DNA of 64,000 bases from the NCBI GenBank assembly GCA_964342805.1, contig CAYFHQ010000002.1:1-64000 (forward strand), given 5' to 3'. A program made the position numbers and the translations under genes. Below are positions 24,844 through 34,197 of this stretch, piece by piece (position 1 is the first letter of the stretch; each line of letters opens with the position of its first letter). This DNA comes from CAYFHQ01 sp964342805. GTDB lineage: Bacteria > Bacillota > Clostridia > Peptostreptococcales > Acidaminobacteraceae. Under the pieces are notes generated by a model that was given only the letters and a program-made list of their open reading frames with translations, was not told the origin of the DNA and searched no databases.

Positions 24844-25902
24844 ATGAACTATATTGAGAATCGCGGGCGATTTCGGACAATATTAATAGGGCTCTGCATC
24901 CTCTTAGTTGTTATTATGATGGTGGCCATGCAGTTTGGACCAGCCGATGTGACCACCCTGGACGCCACCCGGTCCGTATTTGGTAAGGTTCCCTTCCTTG
25001 AAGGGCTTTTGCAGCCCGACCAGGTGGAAGACGCCCATGAGTTGATTATCTGGAAGATCCGTTTTCCTCGGATTGTTTTGGCGGCCCTGGCAGGGGCGAC
25101 TTTGGCGGCTTCTGGTGCCATTTATCAAGCCATCTTCCGTAACCCCATGGCTGATCCTTATGTATTGGGGATTTCGTCTGGGGCTGCCCTGGGTGCGGCC
25201 AGTGCCATTGTCATGGGGATTGGCGCAACGGCGGTGGGCTTGTCAGGCGTTTCCGTCTTTGCCTTCACAGGTGCCATGCTGGCCAGCTTGTTTGTTTGGA
25301 CAGCTGCAGGCGGGGGACGTCGGTCGACACCCATGAGTTTGCTACTCTCGGGTATTGCCCTAAACTTCTTATTATCCGCCCTGCTTTCCGTGATCATGGT
25401 CTTTAATCGTGAGCAAGTGGATAAGATCATTTTCTGGACCATGGGCAGTTTTGCAGCGGCCAAGTGGGACCATGTCTTCTTACTGGTCTTGCCTGTCTTG
25501 GTCGGTCTTGTGGTCTACCGGATTTATGCCAGGGACCTTAACCTCATGCTCATGGGAGAAGACGCTGCCAGGGGGCTTGGTGTTCATGTACAAAAAGTCC
25601 GTCTGGGTCTTTTGGTCTTGTCGTCCTTGTTGACGGCCATCGTGGTATCCGTTTGTGGGGTAATCGGTTTTGTGGGCTTGATAGTTCCCCATGCCGTCCG
25701 CCTGGTCTCTGGGCCAGACCATAGAACCTTGGTGCCCTTGTCGGCCCTTGGTGGGGCCATGTTCTTGGTCATTGGGGATACCCTGGCAAGAACCATAGCT
25801 GCACCTGCTGAAATTCCCATAGGGGCGGTAACTGCCCTGATTGGAGCACCGTATTTCTTGTTCTTACTACAGAGGAACCGAAGTAAAATGGGGAGGTCAT
25901 AA
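24844..25902 (+). CDS. btuC: Cobalamin ABC transporter permease
   Basis: 352 residues, FecCD/BtuC family with about ten membrane segments. Signatures: RIVLAALAGATLAASGAIYQAIFRNPMADPYVLGISSGAALG and GVIGFVGLIVPHAVR. The start at 24844 is preferred because GAGAGAGG ends nine bases before; an ATG at 24835 is too close to it. Its stop overlaps the btuD start. Confidence 0.93.
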   Translation: MNYIENRGRFRTILIGLCILLVVIMMVAMQFGPADVTTLDATRSVFGKVPFLEGLLQPDQVEDAHELIIWKIRFPRIVLAALAGATLAASGAIYQAIFRNPMADPYVLGISSGAALGAASAIVMGIGATAVGLSGVSVFAFTGAMLASLFVWTAAGGGRRSTPMSLLLSGIALNFLLSALLSVIMVFNREQVDKIIFWTMGSFAAAKWDHVFLLVLPVLVGLVVYRIYARDLNLMLMGEDAARGLGVHVQKVRLGLLVLSSLLTAIVVSVCGVIGFVGLIVPHAVRLVSGPDHRTLVPLSALGGAMFLVIGDTLARTIAAPAEIPIGAVTALIGAPYFLFLLQRNRSKMGRS

Positions 25903-26675
25903 TGCATCCGATTGAAGTCAAATCCTTAAGCCATTCGTTTGGGAACAATCCAATCCTAAAAGACATAGAAGTGTCTTTTGAACAGGCTTGCTTTACAGGT
26001 ATTATTGGGCCAAACGGCAGTGGGAAGACCACTCTTATTCGAAATGTACTCCGGTCCCTGGAACCCTCTAAGGACAAAATATATGTCATGGGGGAGGACG
26101 TGCGTTCTCTACCCTTCAAGGAACTGGCCAAGGTTGTTGGGGCAGTTCCCCAAACCAACCATATCGAGTACGAATTTTCCGTTTTTGACCTGGTACTCAT
26201 GGGTAGGGCGGCCCATATGAAGCGGTTTTCCTCTGAAACACCGGAGGACCTGCGGATTGCAGAAGAGGCCATGAAGGAAACGGATGTTTGGCACCTTCGC
26301 AACCGGTCGGTGGTCACCTTGAGTGGTGGCGAGCGGCAACGGGTGATTATTGCCCGGGCAATCGCCCAAAATCCCAAAATTCTGATCCTGGATGAGCCGG
26401 TGACCTACCTGGACCTCCACCACCAGTTGGAACTGATGAAGCTTTTGAGGCGTCTAACCGACGAGAAGGGGATGACCACCATCGCCATCCTCCATGACTT
26501 GAACCATGCCATGGGGTGGTGTGACCGGGTCATGTTGATGGATGAGGGGGCCTTGAAGGACTTTGGCCCACCGGAGGACGTTTTGACGCCCCAGGCCATT
26601 AAAGAGGTCTATCAGGTGGAAGTCTTACCCATGGAAGACCCGCGAAATGGGAAAACCATTTTAGTACCAGCATAA
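25902..26675 (+). CDS. btuD: Cobalamin ABC transporter ATP-binding protein
   Basis: 257 residues. Walker A GPNGSGKTT, ABC signature LSGGERQRV, Walker B ILILDEPVTYLDLHHQ, and the switch histidine in AILHDLNHA. It powers BtuC. The ATG overlaps the last base of the btuC stop, so translation is coupled. A terminator follows about 90 bases later. Confidence 0.94.
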   Translation: MHPIEVKSLSHSFGNNPILKDIEVSFEQACFTGIIGPNGSGKTTLIRNVLRSLEPSKDKIYVMGEDVRSLPFKELAKVVGAVPQTNHIEYEFSVFDLVLMGRAAHMKRFSSETPEDLRIAEEAMKETDVWHLRNRSVVTLSGGERQRVIIARAIAQNPKILILDEPVTYLDLHHQLELMKLLRRLTDEKGMTTIAILHDLNHAMGWCDRVMLMDEGALKDFGPPEDVLTPQAIKEVYQVEVLPMEDPRNGKTILVPA

Positions 26676-26766
26676 TAAATGCCAGCGACCATGGACAATG
26701 TCTTAGCTTACAATGGGAAAGATGAGGCAGGGCCTTGGACGAGGGCAAGCATGTAAACAAAAAGAT

Positions 26767-26801
26767 AAGGCAGCCGCCATGGAAATGGGGCTGCCTTTTT
26801 T
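26767..26801 (+). terminator. Terminator of the btu operon
   Basis: AAGGCAGCC and GGCTGCCTT pair, followed by TTTTTT. Confidence 0.9.
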
Positions 26802-26818
26802 CATGCAGGTTGTGCGTC

Positions 26819-27247
26819 TTACTTGAGAATATGGTCGTTGATGTCCTTACGGGGTGGAAAGAGAAAGACGTCGTCTAACTTCAGAAAATGAGCCATCTGG
26901 GGTTCTTCATTTTCTGTGAAAGCTTGTACATGGTCCTCTGTCCCAGCCTGGGCAGACAAATAATTCAACTGAAGTTTGTTGATCACGTTTTGGCACAGGG
27001 TTGCTGTGCGTTCTACGTAACGGGGCAAGTAAGCCATGAGGTCGATCCAGACTTTGTCCACCTCTGGGGACCACACACCAAACAAGCGGCGGTTGTCCAC
27101 GATAACAGCCTCGATATTGCCGAGTTCAACAAGGGAGCGGATTTGATGGGAAATGGAGAGGGCGTCTTTTTCGGTAATGTCCCCAGTTGTGTTGGTCCAA
27201 TAAATCACATCGTCAATCACTTCGATCATGAAGCCTCTTTGATCCAT
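26819..27247 (-). CDS. STAS-like domain protein of unknown function
   Basis: 142 residues. The pattern of alternating strands and helices (FMIEVIDDVIYWTNTTGDIT, then GNIEAVIVDNRRLFGVWSPE) resembles SpoIIAA/STAS-like folds, but no phosphoserine motif is seen. AAAGGAGGTG precedes the ATG. It is the downstream neighbour of a gap after pepF on the same strand. Function unknown. Confidence 0.65.
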   Translation of the reverse strand: MDQRGFMIEVIDDVIYWTNTTGDITEKDALSISHQIRSLVELGNIEAVIVDNRRLFGVWSPEVDKVWIDLMAYLPRYVERTATLCQNVINKLQLNYLSAQAGTEDHVQAFTENEEPQMAHFLKLDDVFLFPPRKDINDHILK

Positions 27248-27301
27248 TGCAACACCTCCTTTGGATTCATATCGCCCTATCTATACCCCAGAATCTGCGA
27301 T

Positions 27302-29074
27302 TTAACCTAGTTTTGACTGGCTTAAGTCAAGGAAACGATCGATTTCACCTTCGAGTTCCTTTAGGGAAGCGGTCCAGAAGGCCTTGTCACGAACGTTGAT
27401 GTCCAGGGTAGCTGCAGCGTCTGCAATATTCATCATGCCAGTAGCCCGTAGGAGCTGGTCGTACTTTGGAATAAATGATTCTCCTTCTTCCTTGTACAGG
27501 GCATAGATTCCTTTAGCGAAAAGTAGGCCAAAGGCATATGGGAAGTTATAGAAGTTGTTGACTGCATAGTAGTAGTGGGGCTTGTTCATCCACATGTAAG
27601 GGTGAAGGGCCTCGTGGTCAACACCGTCGCCGTAAGCTTGTTTTTGGGCGTTGATCATGATCTCCTTGAGCTCGTCCACTGATAGGGCGTGGTCTGCACG
27701 GCGGGCAAAAAGCTCTGTTTCAAATAGGAAACGGGAGTAAATATCAACGATGACCTGGCCACTACCAGAAATGGAGGTTTCCAGAATAGCAAAGGCAGCT
27801 TCGTCATCGACTTCCTTTAGGGCAGCATTCTTTACGATGGTTTCGCAGAAGATTGACGCCGTTTCAGCCAGTGGCATGGGGTAGCTGGCGTTGAGGTAAC
27901 TCTGGTCCTTAAGAATATGTCCATGGTAGGCATGGCCCAGTTCGTGGGCTAGGGTAATGACATTTTTCAGGTTGCCAGTGAAGTTTAGAAGAATGCGGGA
28001 CTCACCAATCGGCATAAGGTTGGCACAGAAAGCACCTCCGCGCTTCCCTTTTTTAGGTTCCACATCAATCCAGGCCTTGTCTACTGCATTTTGTGTGAAA
28101 TCAGCCAGTTCCTTGGAGAAGGAATTAAAGTGCTTGATGACAAAATCTGTAGCTTCCTGGTAGGAGTACTTGGTTTCCACAGAGCCCATAGGCGCAAACA
28201 TGTCATAGAAAGGGATACCGTTCTTGTGGCCCAGTAGTTCACCCTTGCGGCGGTAGTACTGGCGGAACTTAGGCATAGCTTCTTTCATGGCTTCTAACAT
28301 GGCGTCTAGGGTTTCACGGTCCATGCGGGAGTTAAAAAGGGTTTGGTCCAGTGGGTGGTCAAAGCCACGCTTCTTGCTAAGGGTAAGGACCTCTCCCTTA
28401 ACGCCGTTTAGGCAAGAGGCACTCACGGTGTCCATGGTAGCGTAGGTTTTTAACTCAGCATGGTAACCATTGAGGCGGATTTGAGGGTCCTTGTCGAAGG
28501 CCATGTTGCGGGCTGCCATCAAGGGGATTTCCACTTCCTTGCCGTCCTTGACTACGTTAACCATCAGGCTTGAGGACACGGTGTTTTGTAGCAGGGTCCA
28601 AGCAGTAGCACCTGTTGTGCTCATCTGTGCAGCCAGAACTTCTTCCGGTTGGCTCATTTTGTGTTCAGCTTCAGACTTGAGTTCTTGCAAGTGGAAGCGG
28701 TGTTCTTTAAGAATGTCACTTTGGTCGATCAATTGGTCCAGGTTCTCCAGTGTTTTTAACCACTCTTGGAACTGAACTTCTGGTGCAGTGTAGCCTGTGT
28801 AGATCTGATTCAGGCGGTCCATGGCCATGAGGGCTTCTTTGTTGGACGCATCTGTGGAAACTGTTAGGCGGGCAAAGGCCATGAGTTTAGCAGCCAGGGC
28901 ATTGGCGTCACGGCTGGACACGATCCATTTTTCGAGACGCTGGATATCATCCATTTGGTCAGTTGCAATGGCAGTTAGTAGGCCAGGGCTTTCCTCAAAA
29001 CGTTTGGTGTCTTGAAGAAAGGCTTCCGATTGAAAGCCTGTATAAAGCGCATCTAGATTCCAATTCATTTCCAT
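27302..29074 (-). CDS. pepF: Oligoendopeptidase F (M3B metallopeptidase)
   Basis: 590 residues. The zinc motif HELGH is in TLAHELGHAYHGHIL (about residue 376), with a downstream ligand in AETASIFCETIV, as in M3 family peptidases. It degrades oligopeptides in the cytoplasm, in keeping with peptide and amino-acid fermentation. AAGGAGG precedes the ATG. It stands as a single gene with the STAS-like gene 54 bases downstream. Confidence 0.93.
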   Translation of the reverse strand: MEMNWNLDALYTGFQSEAFLQDTKRFEESPGLLTAIATDQMDDIQRLEKWIVSSRDANALAAKLMAFARLTVSTDASNKEALMAMDRLNQIYTGYTAPEVQFQEWLKTLENLDQLIDQSDILKEHRFHLQELKSEAEHKMSQPEEVLAAQMSTTGATAWTLLQNTVSSSLMVNVVKDGKEVEIPLMAARNMAFDKDPQIRLNGYHAELKTYATMDTVSASCLNGVKGEVLTLSKKRGFDHPLDQTLFNSRMDRETLDAMLEAMKEAMPKFRQYYRRKGELLGHKNGIPFYDMFAPMGSVETKYSYQEATDFVIKHFNSFSKELADFTQNAVDKAWIDVEPKKGKRGGAFCANLMPIGESRILLNFTGNLKNVITLAHELGHAYHGHILKDQSYLNASYPMPLAETASIFCETIVKNAALKEVDDEAAFAILETSISGSGQVIVDIYSRFLFETELFARRADHALSVDELKEIMINAQKQAYGDGVDHEALHPYMWMNKPHYYYAVNNFYNFPYAFGLLFAKGIYALYKEEGESFIPKYDQLLRATGMMNIADAAATLDINVRDKAFWTASLKELEGEIDRFLDLSQSKLG

Positions 29075-29177
29075 CTTCTTTCCTCCTTATGTACCAAACT
29101 GTACGTACTAACAGTTTAGCATAAAACGGCCCCCTTCTTGTTAACTATTTCGATAGGCGAAGGAAAATACTAGAACG

Positions 29178-29220
29178 AAAAAACAGCCCTGTAAGATCGG
29201 CATGATCCTAAAAGGCTGTT
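29178..29220 (-). terminator. Terminator of the GAF-GGDEF gene
   Basis: On the minus strand AACAGCC and GGCTGTT pair, with an inner GATC/GATC helix, followed by TTTTTTC. Confidence 0.8.
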
Positions 29221-29244
29221 CACTTGGTCTTGTGTATGTCTCCC

Positions 29245-30660
29245 TTAGTCCACAAAGGGGAAGGGGGTCTTGGCTTTCATTTTGGCCTTGTGCTCGTACA
29301 TGCGGCTATCGGCCAACTTTACCAGGATATCCAGAACCATGGACTCGTCTGGTGAAGAGGCTATTCCGTAGCTAAAACGGATGGGGATCTGGCTATAATT
29401 GAACTCTAAATAAACTTGCTCAAAGGCAGCGGTGATGGCTTCAAGGCTTTCTGAGGCTTCTTGCTGGCTGAGTCCTGGCAGGATGCATATAAACTCGTCA
29501 CCTCCAAAACGGGCCAAGAGGGCCTCTTCTGGTAACCGCCGTTTTAGTTCCCGTACAAAGAGCTTGAGGGATTGGTCGCCGGCGATGTGGCCAAAGCGAT
29601 CATTGATGGTCTTTAAGTTGTTAAGGTCCATGAGGACCAGGATAAAAGGTTCCTCACCATGGATGGCTCTTTCATGGTAATTATAGAATTTTTCTTCGAA
29701 ATGGCCCCGGTTATAAATCCCAGTCAACTTGTCGTAACGGGAAAGGTACATGGCCCGTTCCACCAGTTGGCGGTTTTGCACTGCGATGGAGATTTGGGTC
29801 ACAAAGTACTCCATGAAAATTAAGTCTTCTTCTGTGAAACAGCCAACGTCTGTGCAGTCCAGGTTTACCAGTCCATATAGCTGGTCTTCAATGTAGATGG
29901 GGGCAGACAGGGTGCTTTTGATGTCCGGTCCAGTTATTTTTTTTAGGATTTCGTCGGTTCCGTCCCGCATGATTTGGGCATTATAAGCATAGAGGTCTTC
30001 AATGATGAATGGTTTTGTATGCAAACTGCCGTCGGATTTTTTGAGGAAGGACTCATGGATCTTAAGGCTCACAGGTCGAAGGGACTCTAAATCAAAGCCC
30101 TTGGCCGAGGTGTACCTCAGACGATTGTTCTCGTCTACCACCAAAAAGGAGCCGTAGCCTGCAGAAGGGGCTATGGTAATGGCCTTGTTGAGTATGAGGT
30201 CAAAGAAGGAAGCGGTGTCCTCCATATAGATCAAGTCATTGGCGATATCCAGCATGGTTTCTCTGGCTTCCACATGACGCTCTAGGGCCATGTTTATGGT
30301 GGCGTAGCGGAGGTTCATTTGCCTTTGTTCTTCCATGGAAGCCCGGAGGGCGTTTTCTAGCTGCTGGGCGGATTGTCTGGCCTCTGCAGACCGGTAAATG
30401 TCAAAGGAGATGTTGAGTTCCTGACGTGAGGAAAGGGGCATGGTTTCTTCAAGGGTTTTCATGACCCTTTGAAAGGCGTCAAAGGCATTTCGGATCATGT
30501 AAAAAGCATAGGCCCTAAAGAGGATCAGAATAAGTGCGGTCAAAAGGAGCTGTGGGACCAGTGGTTTGTCAAATAAAACAGTGGGTAGCCACAGGCCAAT
30601 GAATAGGGAACCAAGTAGCTGTAGTAATGTAAATTGAATGTATGTATGATATCTCTTCAA
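29245..30660 (-). CDS. GAF-GGDEF diguanylate cyclase, membrane-anchored
   Basis: About 471 residues. Two N-terminal membrane segments (LLQLLGSLFIGLWLPTVLF and QLLLTALILILFRAYAFYM) are followed by a helical linker, a GAF domain (about 150-300), and a GGDEF domain with YDKLTGIYNRGHF and an intact RFGGDEF. It should make c-di-GMP. No RxxD inhibitory site precedes GGDEF. The GTG at 30669 overlaps the GAGAGGTGA ribosome site, so the TTG at 30660 is the likelier start. Confidence 0.9.
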   Translation of the reverse strand: MKRYHTYIQFTLLQLLGSLFIGLWLPTVLFDKPLVPQLLLTALILILFRAYAFYMIRNAFDAFQRVMKTLEETMPLSSRQELNISFDIYRSAEARQSAQQLENALRASMEEQRQMNLRYATINMALERHVEARETMLDIANDLIYMEDTASFFDLILNKAITIAPSAGYGSFLVVDENNRLRYTSAKGFDLESLRPVSLKIHESFLKKSDGSLHTKPFIIEDLYAYNAQIMRDGTDEILKKITGPDIKSTLSAPIYIEDQLYGLVNLDCTDVGCFTEEDLIFMEYFVTQISIAVQNRQLVERAMYLSRYDKLTGIYNRGHFEEKFYNYHERAIHGEEPFILVLMDLNNLKTINDRFGHIAGDQSLKLFVRELKRRLPEEALLARFGGDEFICILPGLSQQEASESLEAITAAFEQVYLEFNYSQIPIRFSYGIASSPDESMVLDILVKLADSRMYEHKAKMKAKTPFPFVD

Positions 30661-30804
30661 AGTGATCACCTCTCTTCTATTTTATACCGTTATGTCCAGA
30701 TATGAAACGACTTCTTATTTAATCGTTCATTAATAGATTCTTAAGGTGTCTTCGATATGCTGTATTTGTAAAAGAAACCCAACGTGGGTAGGAGGTGAAA
30801 CGAA

Positions 30805-31302
30805 ATGCTAGACATGAATACAGCGATGCCGATTGTTTGGGTGGCCCTGATTATCATTTTTGCGGTAGCAGAGGCATTTACGCTAGGGCTGACATCAATC
30901 TGGTTTTCGTTGGGCTCCATTTTTGCCTTACTGGCAGCGCTCCTTGGATTGCCCCTCTTTGCACAAATCTTTGTCTTTCTCATTGCGACCTTGGTCATGT
31001 TAATTTACACACGGCCGGTGGCAAAGAAGTACCTACGTATTGGTGCTTCCAAGACAAATGTTTCAGCACTGATTGGTGTCCATGGCATTGTTGTAAAGCC
31101 GATTGAGCAGTTCCAAACCGGGCAGGTCAAAGTAAAGGGCCAAATTTGGACAGCAAAATCTTATGATGGTGTTACACTGGAGCAAGACACAGAAATTGAG
31201 GTTCTGGCAGTTGAAGGGGTTAAGCTGATTGTTCAGTCAACTGAAATGCCGGTGACCTCGAAAGAGACAAAGTCGATCGTGGAGGAAACTCCAAATAAAT
31301 AG
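30805..31302 (+). CDS. NfeD-family membrane protein
   Basis: 165 residues. Three hydrophobic segments (about 9-75) are followed by an OB-fold domain with GVHGIVVKPIEQFQTGQVKVKGQIWTAKS, the NfeD C-terminal pattern. NfeD partners with SPFH proteins in membrane microdomains, and the next gene encodes one. GGAGGTG precedes the ATG. Confidence 0.9.
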   Translation: MLDMNTAMPIVWVALIIIFAVAEAFTLGLTSIWFSLGSIFALLAALLGLPLFAQIFVFLIATLVMLIYTRPVAKKYLRIGASKTNVSALIGVHGIVVKPIEQFQTGQVKVKGQIWTAKSYDGVTLEQDTEIEVLAVEGVKLIVQSTEMPVTSKETKSIVEETPNK

Positions 31303-31326
31303 ATCAGGTAAACAGGGAGGAAAAGC

Positions 31327-32265
31327 ATGGTTGGATCAATTTTATTAGTTATCTTAATTCTGGTAGCGATCATTCTTATTGCAACAAATATTCGGATCGT
31401 ACCCCAGGCAAACCAGTATGTAATCGAACGTCTTGGTGCATATGTGGACTCGTGGGACGTAGGTCTTCACGTGAAGGTGCCTCTAATCGACCGCGTTGCC
31501 AATAAGGTGTCGCTCAAAGAAAAGGTAGTGGACTTTCCACCACAGCCAGTAATCACAAAAGACAACGTAACAATGAAGATTGACACGGTAGTCTACTACC
31601 AAATCACAGACGCTAAGCTATACACGTATGGTGTGACGCGTCCGATCGTTGCCATCGAAAACCTAACGGCAACTACCCTACGTAATATCATCGGTACACT
31701 GGAACTGGATGAGTCTCTATCGTCCCGTGACCTGATCAATACGCAAATGCGTGCGATTCTGGATGAAGCAACAGATCCATGGGGCATCAAGGTAAACCGA
31801 GTTGAAGTAAAGAACATCATTCCACCGGCAGATATTCAGGAAGCCATGGAAAAGCAGATGCGTGCTGAACGTGAACGTCGTGAAGCTATCCTTCGTGCAG
31901 AAGGTGAAAAGAAGTCTGCTGTACTTGTTGCAGAAGGTAAGAAGGAAGCAGCCATCCTTGACGCTGAAGCTGAAAAGCGATCTGCAATCCTACGGGCAGA
32001 AGCCAAGAAGGAAGCACAGATCCGTGAAGCAGAAGGTGAAGCGGAAGCGATTATTAAGGTACAGGAAGCGACAGCTCGTGGTATCGAAATGATCAAGGAA
32101 GCTGATCCAAGCAAGGCTGTTCTAGCTCTTAAGAGCTTTGAAGCCATGACACAAGTAGCTGATGGTCAGTCTACAAAGATCATCATCCCATCGGAAATGC
32201 AAAACCTAGCTTCTACAGTGGCAACGGTTGGCGAAATCTTCAACGACACGAAGAAAGACGCATAA
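31327..32265 (+). CDS. SPFH/band 7 (stomatin-like) membrane protein
   Basis: 312 residues. One N-terminal membrane helix (about 3-22), then the SPFH domain beginning NIRIVPQANQYVIERLGAY, then a long Ala/Glu/Lys coiled coil (about 175-250) with repeated EKKSA-type units. It forms ring-like oligomers with NfeD partners and probably organises membrane quality control. 24 bases behind the NfeD gene, preceded by GGGAGG. Confidence 0.92.
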   Translation: MVGSILLVILILVAIILIATNIRIVPQANQYVIERLGAYVDSWDVGLHVKVPLIDRVANKVSLKEKVVDFPPQPVITKDNVTMKIDTVVYYQITDAKLYTYGVTRPIVAIENLTATTLRNIIGTLELDESLSSRDLINTQMRAILDEATDPWGIKVNRVEVKNIIPPADIQEAMEKQMRAERERREAILRAEGEKKSAVLVAEGKKEAAILDAEAEKRSAILRAEAKKEAQIREAEGEAEAIIKVQEATARGIEMIKEADPSKAVLALKSFEAMTQVADGQSTKIIIPSEMQNLASTVATVGEIFNDTKKDA

Positions 32266-32303
32266 GGAAACCGACTCACTTAGGACATAGACAAATCGCT
32301 TTG

Positions 32304-32346
32304 AAACCACAGACTTGCCAACCAAGTCTGTGGTTTCTTTTTTTGC
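32304..32346 (+). terminator. Terminator of the NfeD-SPFH operon
   Basis: AAACCACAGACTTG and AAGTCTGTGGTTT form a long stem, followed by a T-run. Confidence 0.92.
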
Positions 32347-32587
32347 TTGTCCCCCTGAACGGGTTGTCTTCCCCTAGGTTGGAAGTCAATATACCTAGGG
32401 AAATAAGGACGATGAAAAAAATGAAGGGGCAGATAATAAAATTAACACGCTAATCAATAATATTTATTACTAAATTAAATATATTCACAACGAAATAGAG
32501 AAAACGCATATAAAAATCATTAAAATTTATTGACTGTTATCTAAAATGGGTGTATGCTGAAACCAAGAAGATCAAAAGGAGGACATG
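32347..32587. other. AT-rich intergenic region with the promoter of the DUF2089 gene
   Basis: From about 32410 to 32560 the sequence is far richer in A and T than its surroundings. It contains TTGACT (32530-32535), 17 bases, TATGCT (32553-32558), a likely promoter. Nothing else is recognised; an AT-rich activator-binding region is possible. Confidence 0.5.
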
Positions 32588-32953
32588 ATGAAGAAAAATG
32601 TCATTGGCATATGCCCAGTCTGTGCATCGCAGCTTCAAGTAGCCAAACTACACTGCAACAGCTGTCACACATCCATTGAAGGGGAGTTTGAACTGGACAA
32701 GTTCAGCTACCTGACCAAGGAACAAAAGTATTTTATCGAAGTCTTTATTAAGAACAGGGGCAATATCAAGGAAATCGAAAAGGACCTTGGCATTTCCTAT
32801 CCGACTGTTCGGAGAAACCTGGACAATGTCATTAAGGCCTTGGGTTACAATACCGACGCCGATGAAGCAGCACCCAACAAGAAAGAAATCCTTGAGAAGT
32901 TGAGCAAAGGTGAGATCACGTCAGAAGAAGCCCTGAAGTTACTGAAAGGATAG
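32588..32953 (+). CDS. DUF2089 family zinc-ribbon/helix-turn-helix protein
   Basis: 121 residues. An N-terminal zinc ribbon (CPVCASQ and CNSCHTS), then a helix-turn-helix region (IKEIEKDLGISYPTVRRNLDNVIKALGY), then a C-terminal helical hairpin KKEILEKLSKGEITSEEALKLLKG. It is probably a DNA-binding regulator of the gene that follows. AAAGGAGG suits the second ATG (32588); the first (32585) is too close. Four bases separate it from the next gene. Confidence 0.85.
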   Translation: MKKNVIGICPVCASQLQVAKLHCNSCHTSIEGEFELDKFSYLTKEQKYFIEVFIKNRGNIKEIEKDLGISYPTVRRNLDNVIKALGYNTDADEAAPNKKEILEKLSKGEITSEEALKLLKG

Positions 32954-32956
32954 ACT

Positions 32957-34015
32957 ATGATGGATGAGCGACTGCAAATTCTGAAAATGATAGAAGAGGG
33001 AAAGGTCACTGCCGACGAGGGTGTGAAGCTCCTTGAAGCCCTGGAAACAGGTGGCGACGAGATTACCCTAGGGAAAACAGGGACAGTAGAGGAAGAATCG
33101 GAAGAACCCCACAGGTCCAATGAAAATGTTGTCATTGGCAAGCGGGAGCAATCGGAAGGTTTTGACGAGGAACATTTCCACATTTCACTTCTAGGTAAAA
33201 AAGAAGTGATTATCGATGCCCTAAAGGCCTCCAATGTGAAGATTATTACTGAGGAGCGTGACAATATTTTTGTTCGCCACTTGGATTACAGTAGCAATAA
33301 AGACAACTTCACCATCGAGGTGGAAGACGACGGTGAACAAGTAAAAATCTCTGAGACCATTGCAGCCTTTGTCCATGTGGACACGGACAAGGGGTTTGTG
33401 AACATTAATGGTCGGGAGCGCCGTGAAGGCATGTCCATCCTGGACTCTATCCTGGAAGGGGTAGACGACATGGTCAACTTTGGCCTGGATGTGATGAAGG
33501 GGGCCCGGTCTCTCTTTGGTAAACATGAACTCCACATCCATATGCCCTCCTCTTACCGGGGGGACCTGACCATTAAAGGCATTAGGGGTGATTTCCAGGC
33601 GGACAAGATCATAGCTGACGGGGCTCGGATCTCCATGGTGTCTGGAAATGTCTATATCGGTGAGCTCATGACCAACCACTCGGTGATCAAGGTCACCAGT
33701 TCGGATGTCCGTTTGGACGACTTCCGGGGAGACGTGATTGTTTCTGCCATTAGCGGTAACCTAACCATGGGGACAACAGACCTCACAGGGGATATCAGTG
33801 CCAAACTAACCAGTGGAGACATTGAGTTGACCATGCCGGCCTCTACCTCCTTTGGTCTCAAGGCAGTGACCACCAGTGGCGATATTGACTGTCATTTCCC
33901 CGTTACGGTGGTTGGAAAAATGGGACGGAATAAAATCCGTGGCATGGTGGGTAACGAGGACAAAATGCTAACCCTAAAGACCATTTCAGGGGACATTATT
34001 ATGAACAAGGCCTAA
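32957..34015 (+). CDS. DUF4097 family beta-helix protein with YvlB/LiaX-like N-terminal motif
   Basis: 352 residues. The N-terminal RLQILKMIEEGKVTADEGVKLLEAL resembles the start of YvlB and LiaX and the end of the preceding DUF2089 protein. A C-terminal right-handed repeat (LTIKGIRGDFQADKI, VSGNVYIGEL, TSSDVRLDDFRGDV and so on) is the DUF4097 fold. No signal peptide is visible. Relatives are linked with cell-envelope stress. Cotranscribed with the DUF2089 gene. Confidence 0.85.
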   Translation: MMDERLQILKMIEEGKVTADEGVKLLEALETGGDEITLGKTGTVEEESEEPHRSNENVVIGKREQSEGFDEEHFHISLLGKKEVIIDALKASNVKIITEERDNIFVRHLDYSSNKDNFTIEVEDDGEQVKISETIAAFVHVDTDKGFVNINGRERREGMSILDSILEGVDDMVNFGLDVMKGARSLFGKHELHIHMPSSYRGDLTIKGIRGDFQADKIIADGARISMVSGNVYIGELMTNHSVIKVTSSDVRLDDFRGDVIVSAISGNLTMGTTDLTGDISAKLTSGDIELTMPASTSFGLKAVTTSGDIDCHFPVTVVGKMGRNKIRGMVGNEDKMLTLKTISGDIIMNKA

Positions 34016-34101
34016 GTTGACTGGAGCGTGATTGACAGCTAGTCGGGCCCGATGCTTCAAGATAAGGCAAGATAATTAACCGTTTAGAATGTACTAACCA
34101 T

Positions 34102-34164
34102 AAAAGGTCCAAGAAGTCACTGCCGCTCTACCAGCGACGTAACTTCTTAGACCTTTATTTTTTT
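34102..34164 (+). terminator. Terminator after the DUF4097 gene
   Basis: AAAGGTC and GACCTTT, then AAGAAGT and ACTTCTT, form a long stem with a structured loop, followed by ATTTTTTT. Confidence 0.85.
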
Positions 34165-34197
34165 GAGTCTACCTAGTGGAGCCTGGTCTTAGAATCT

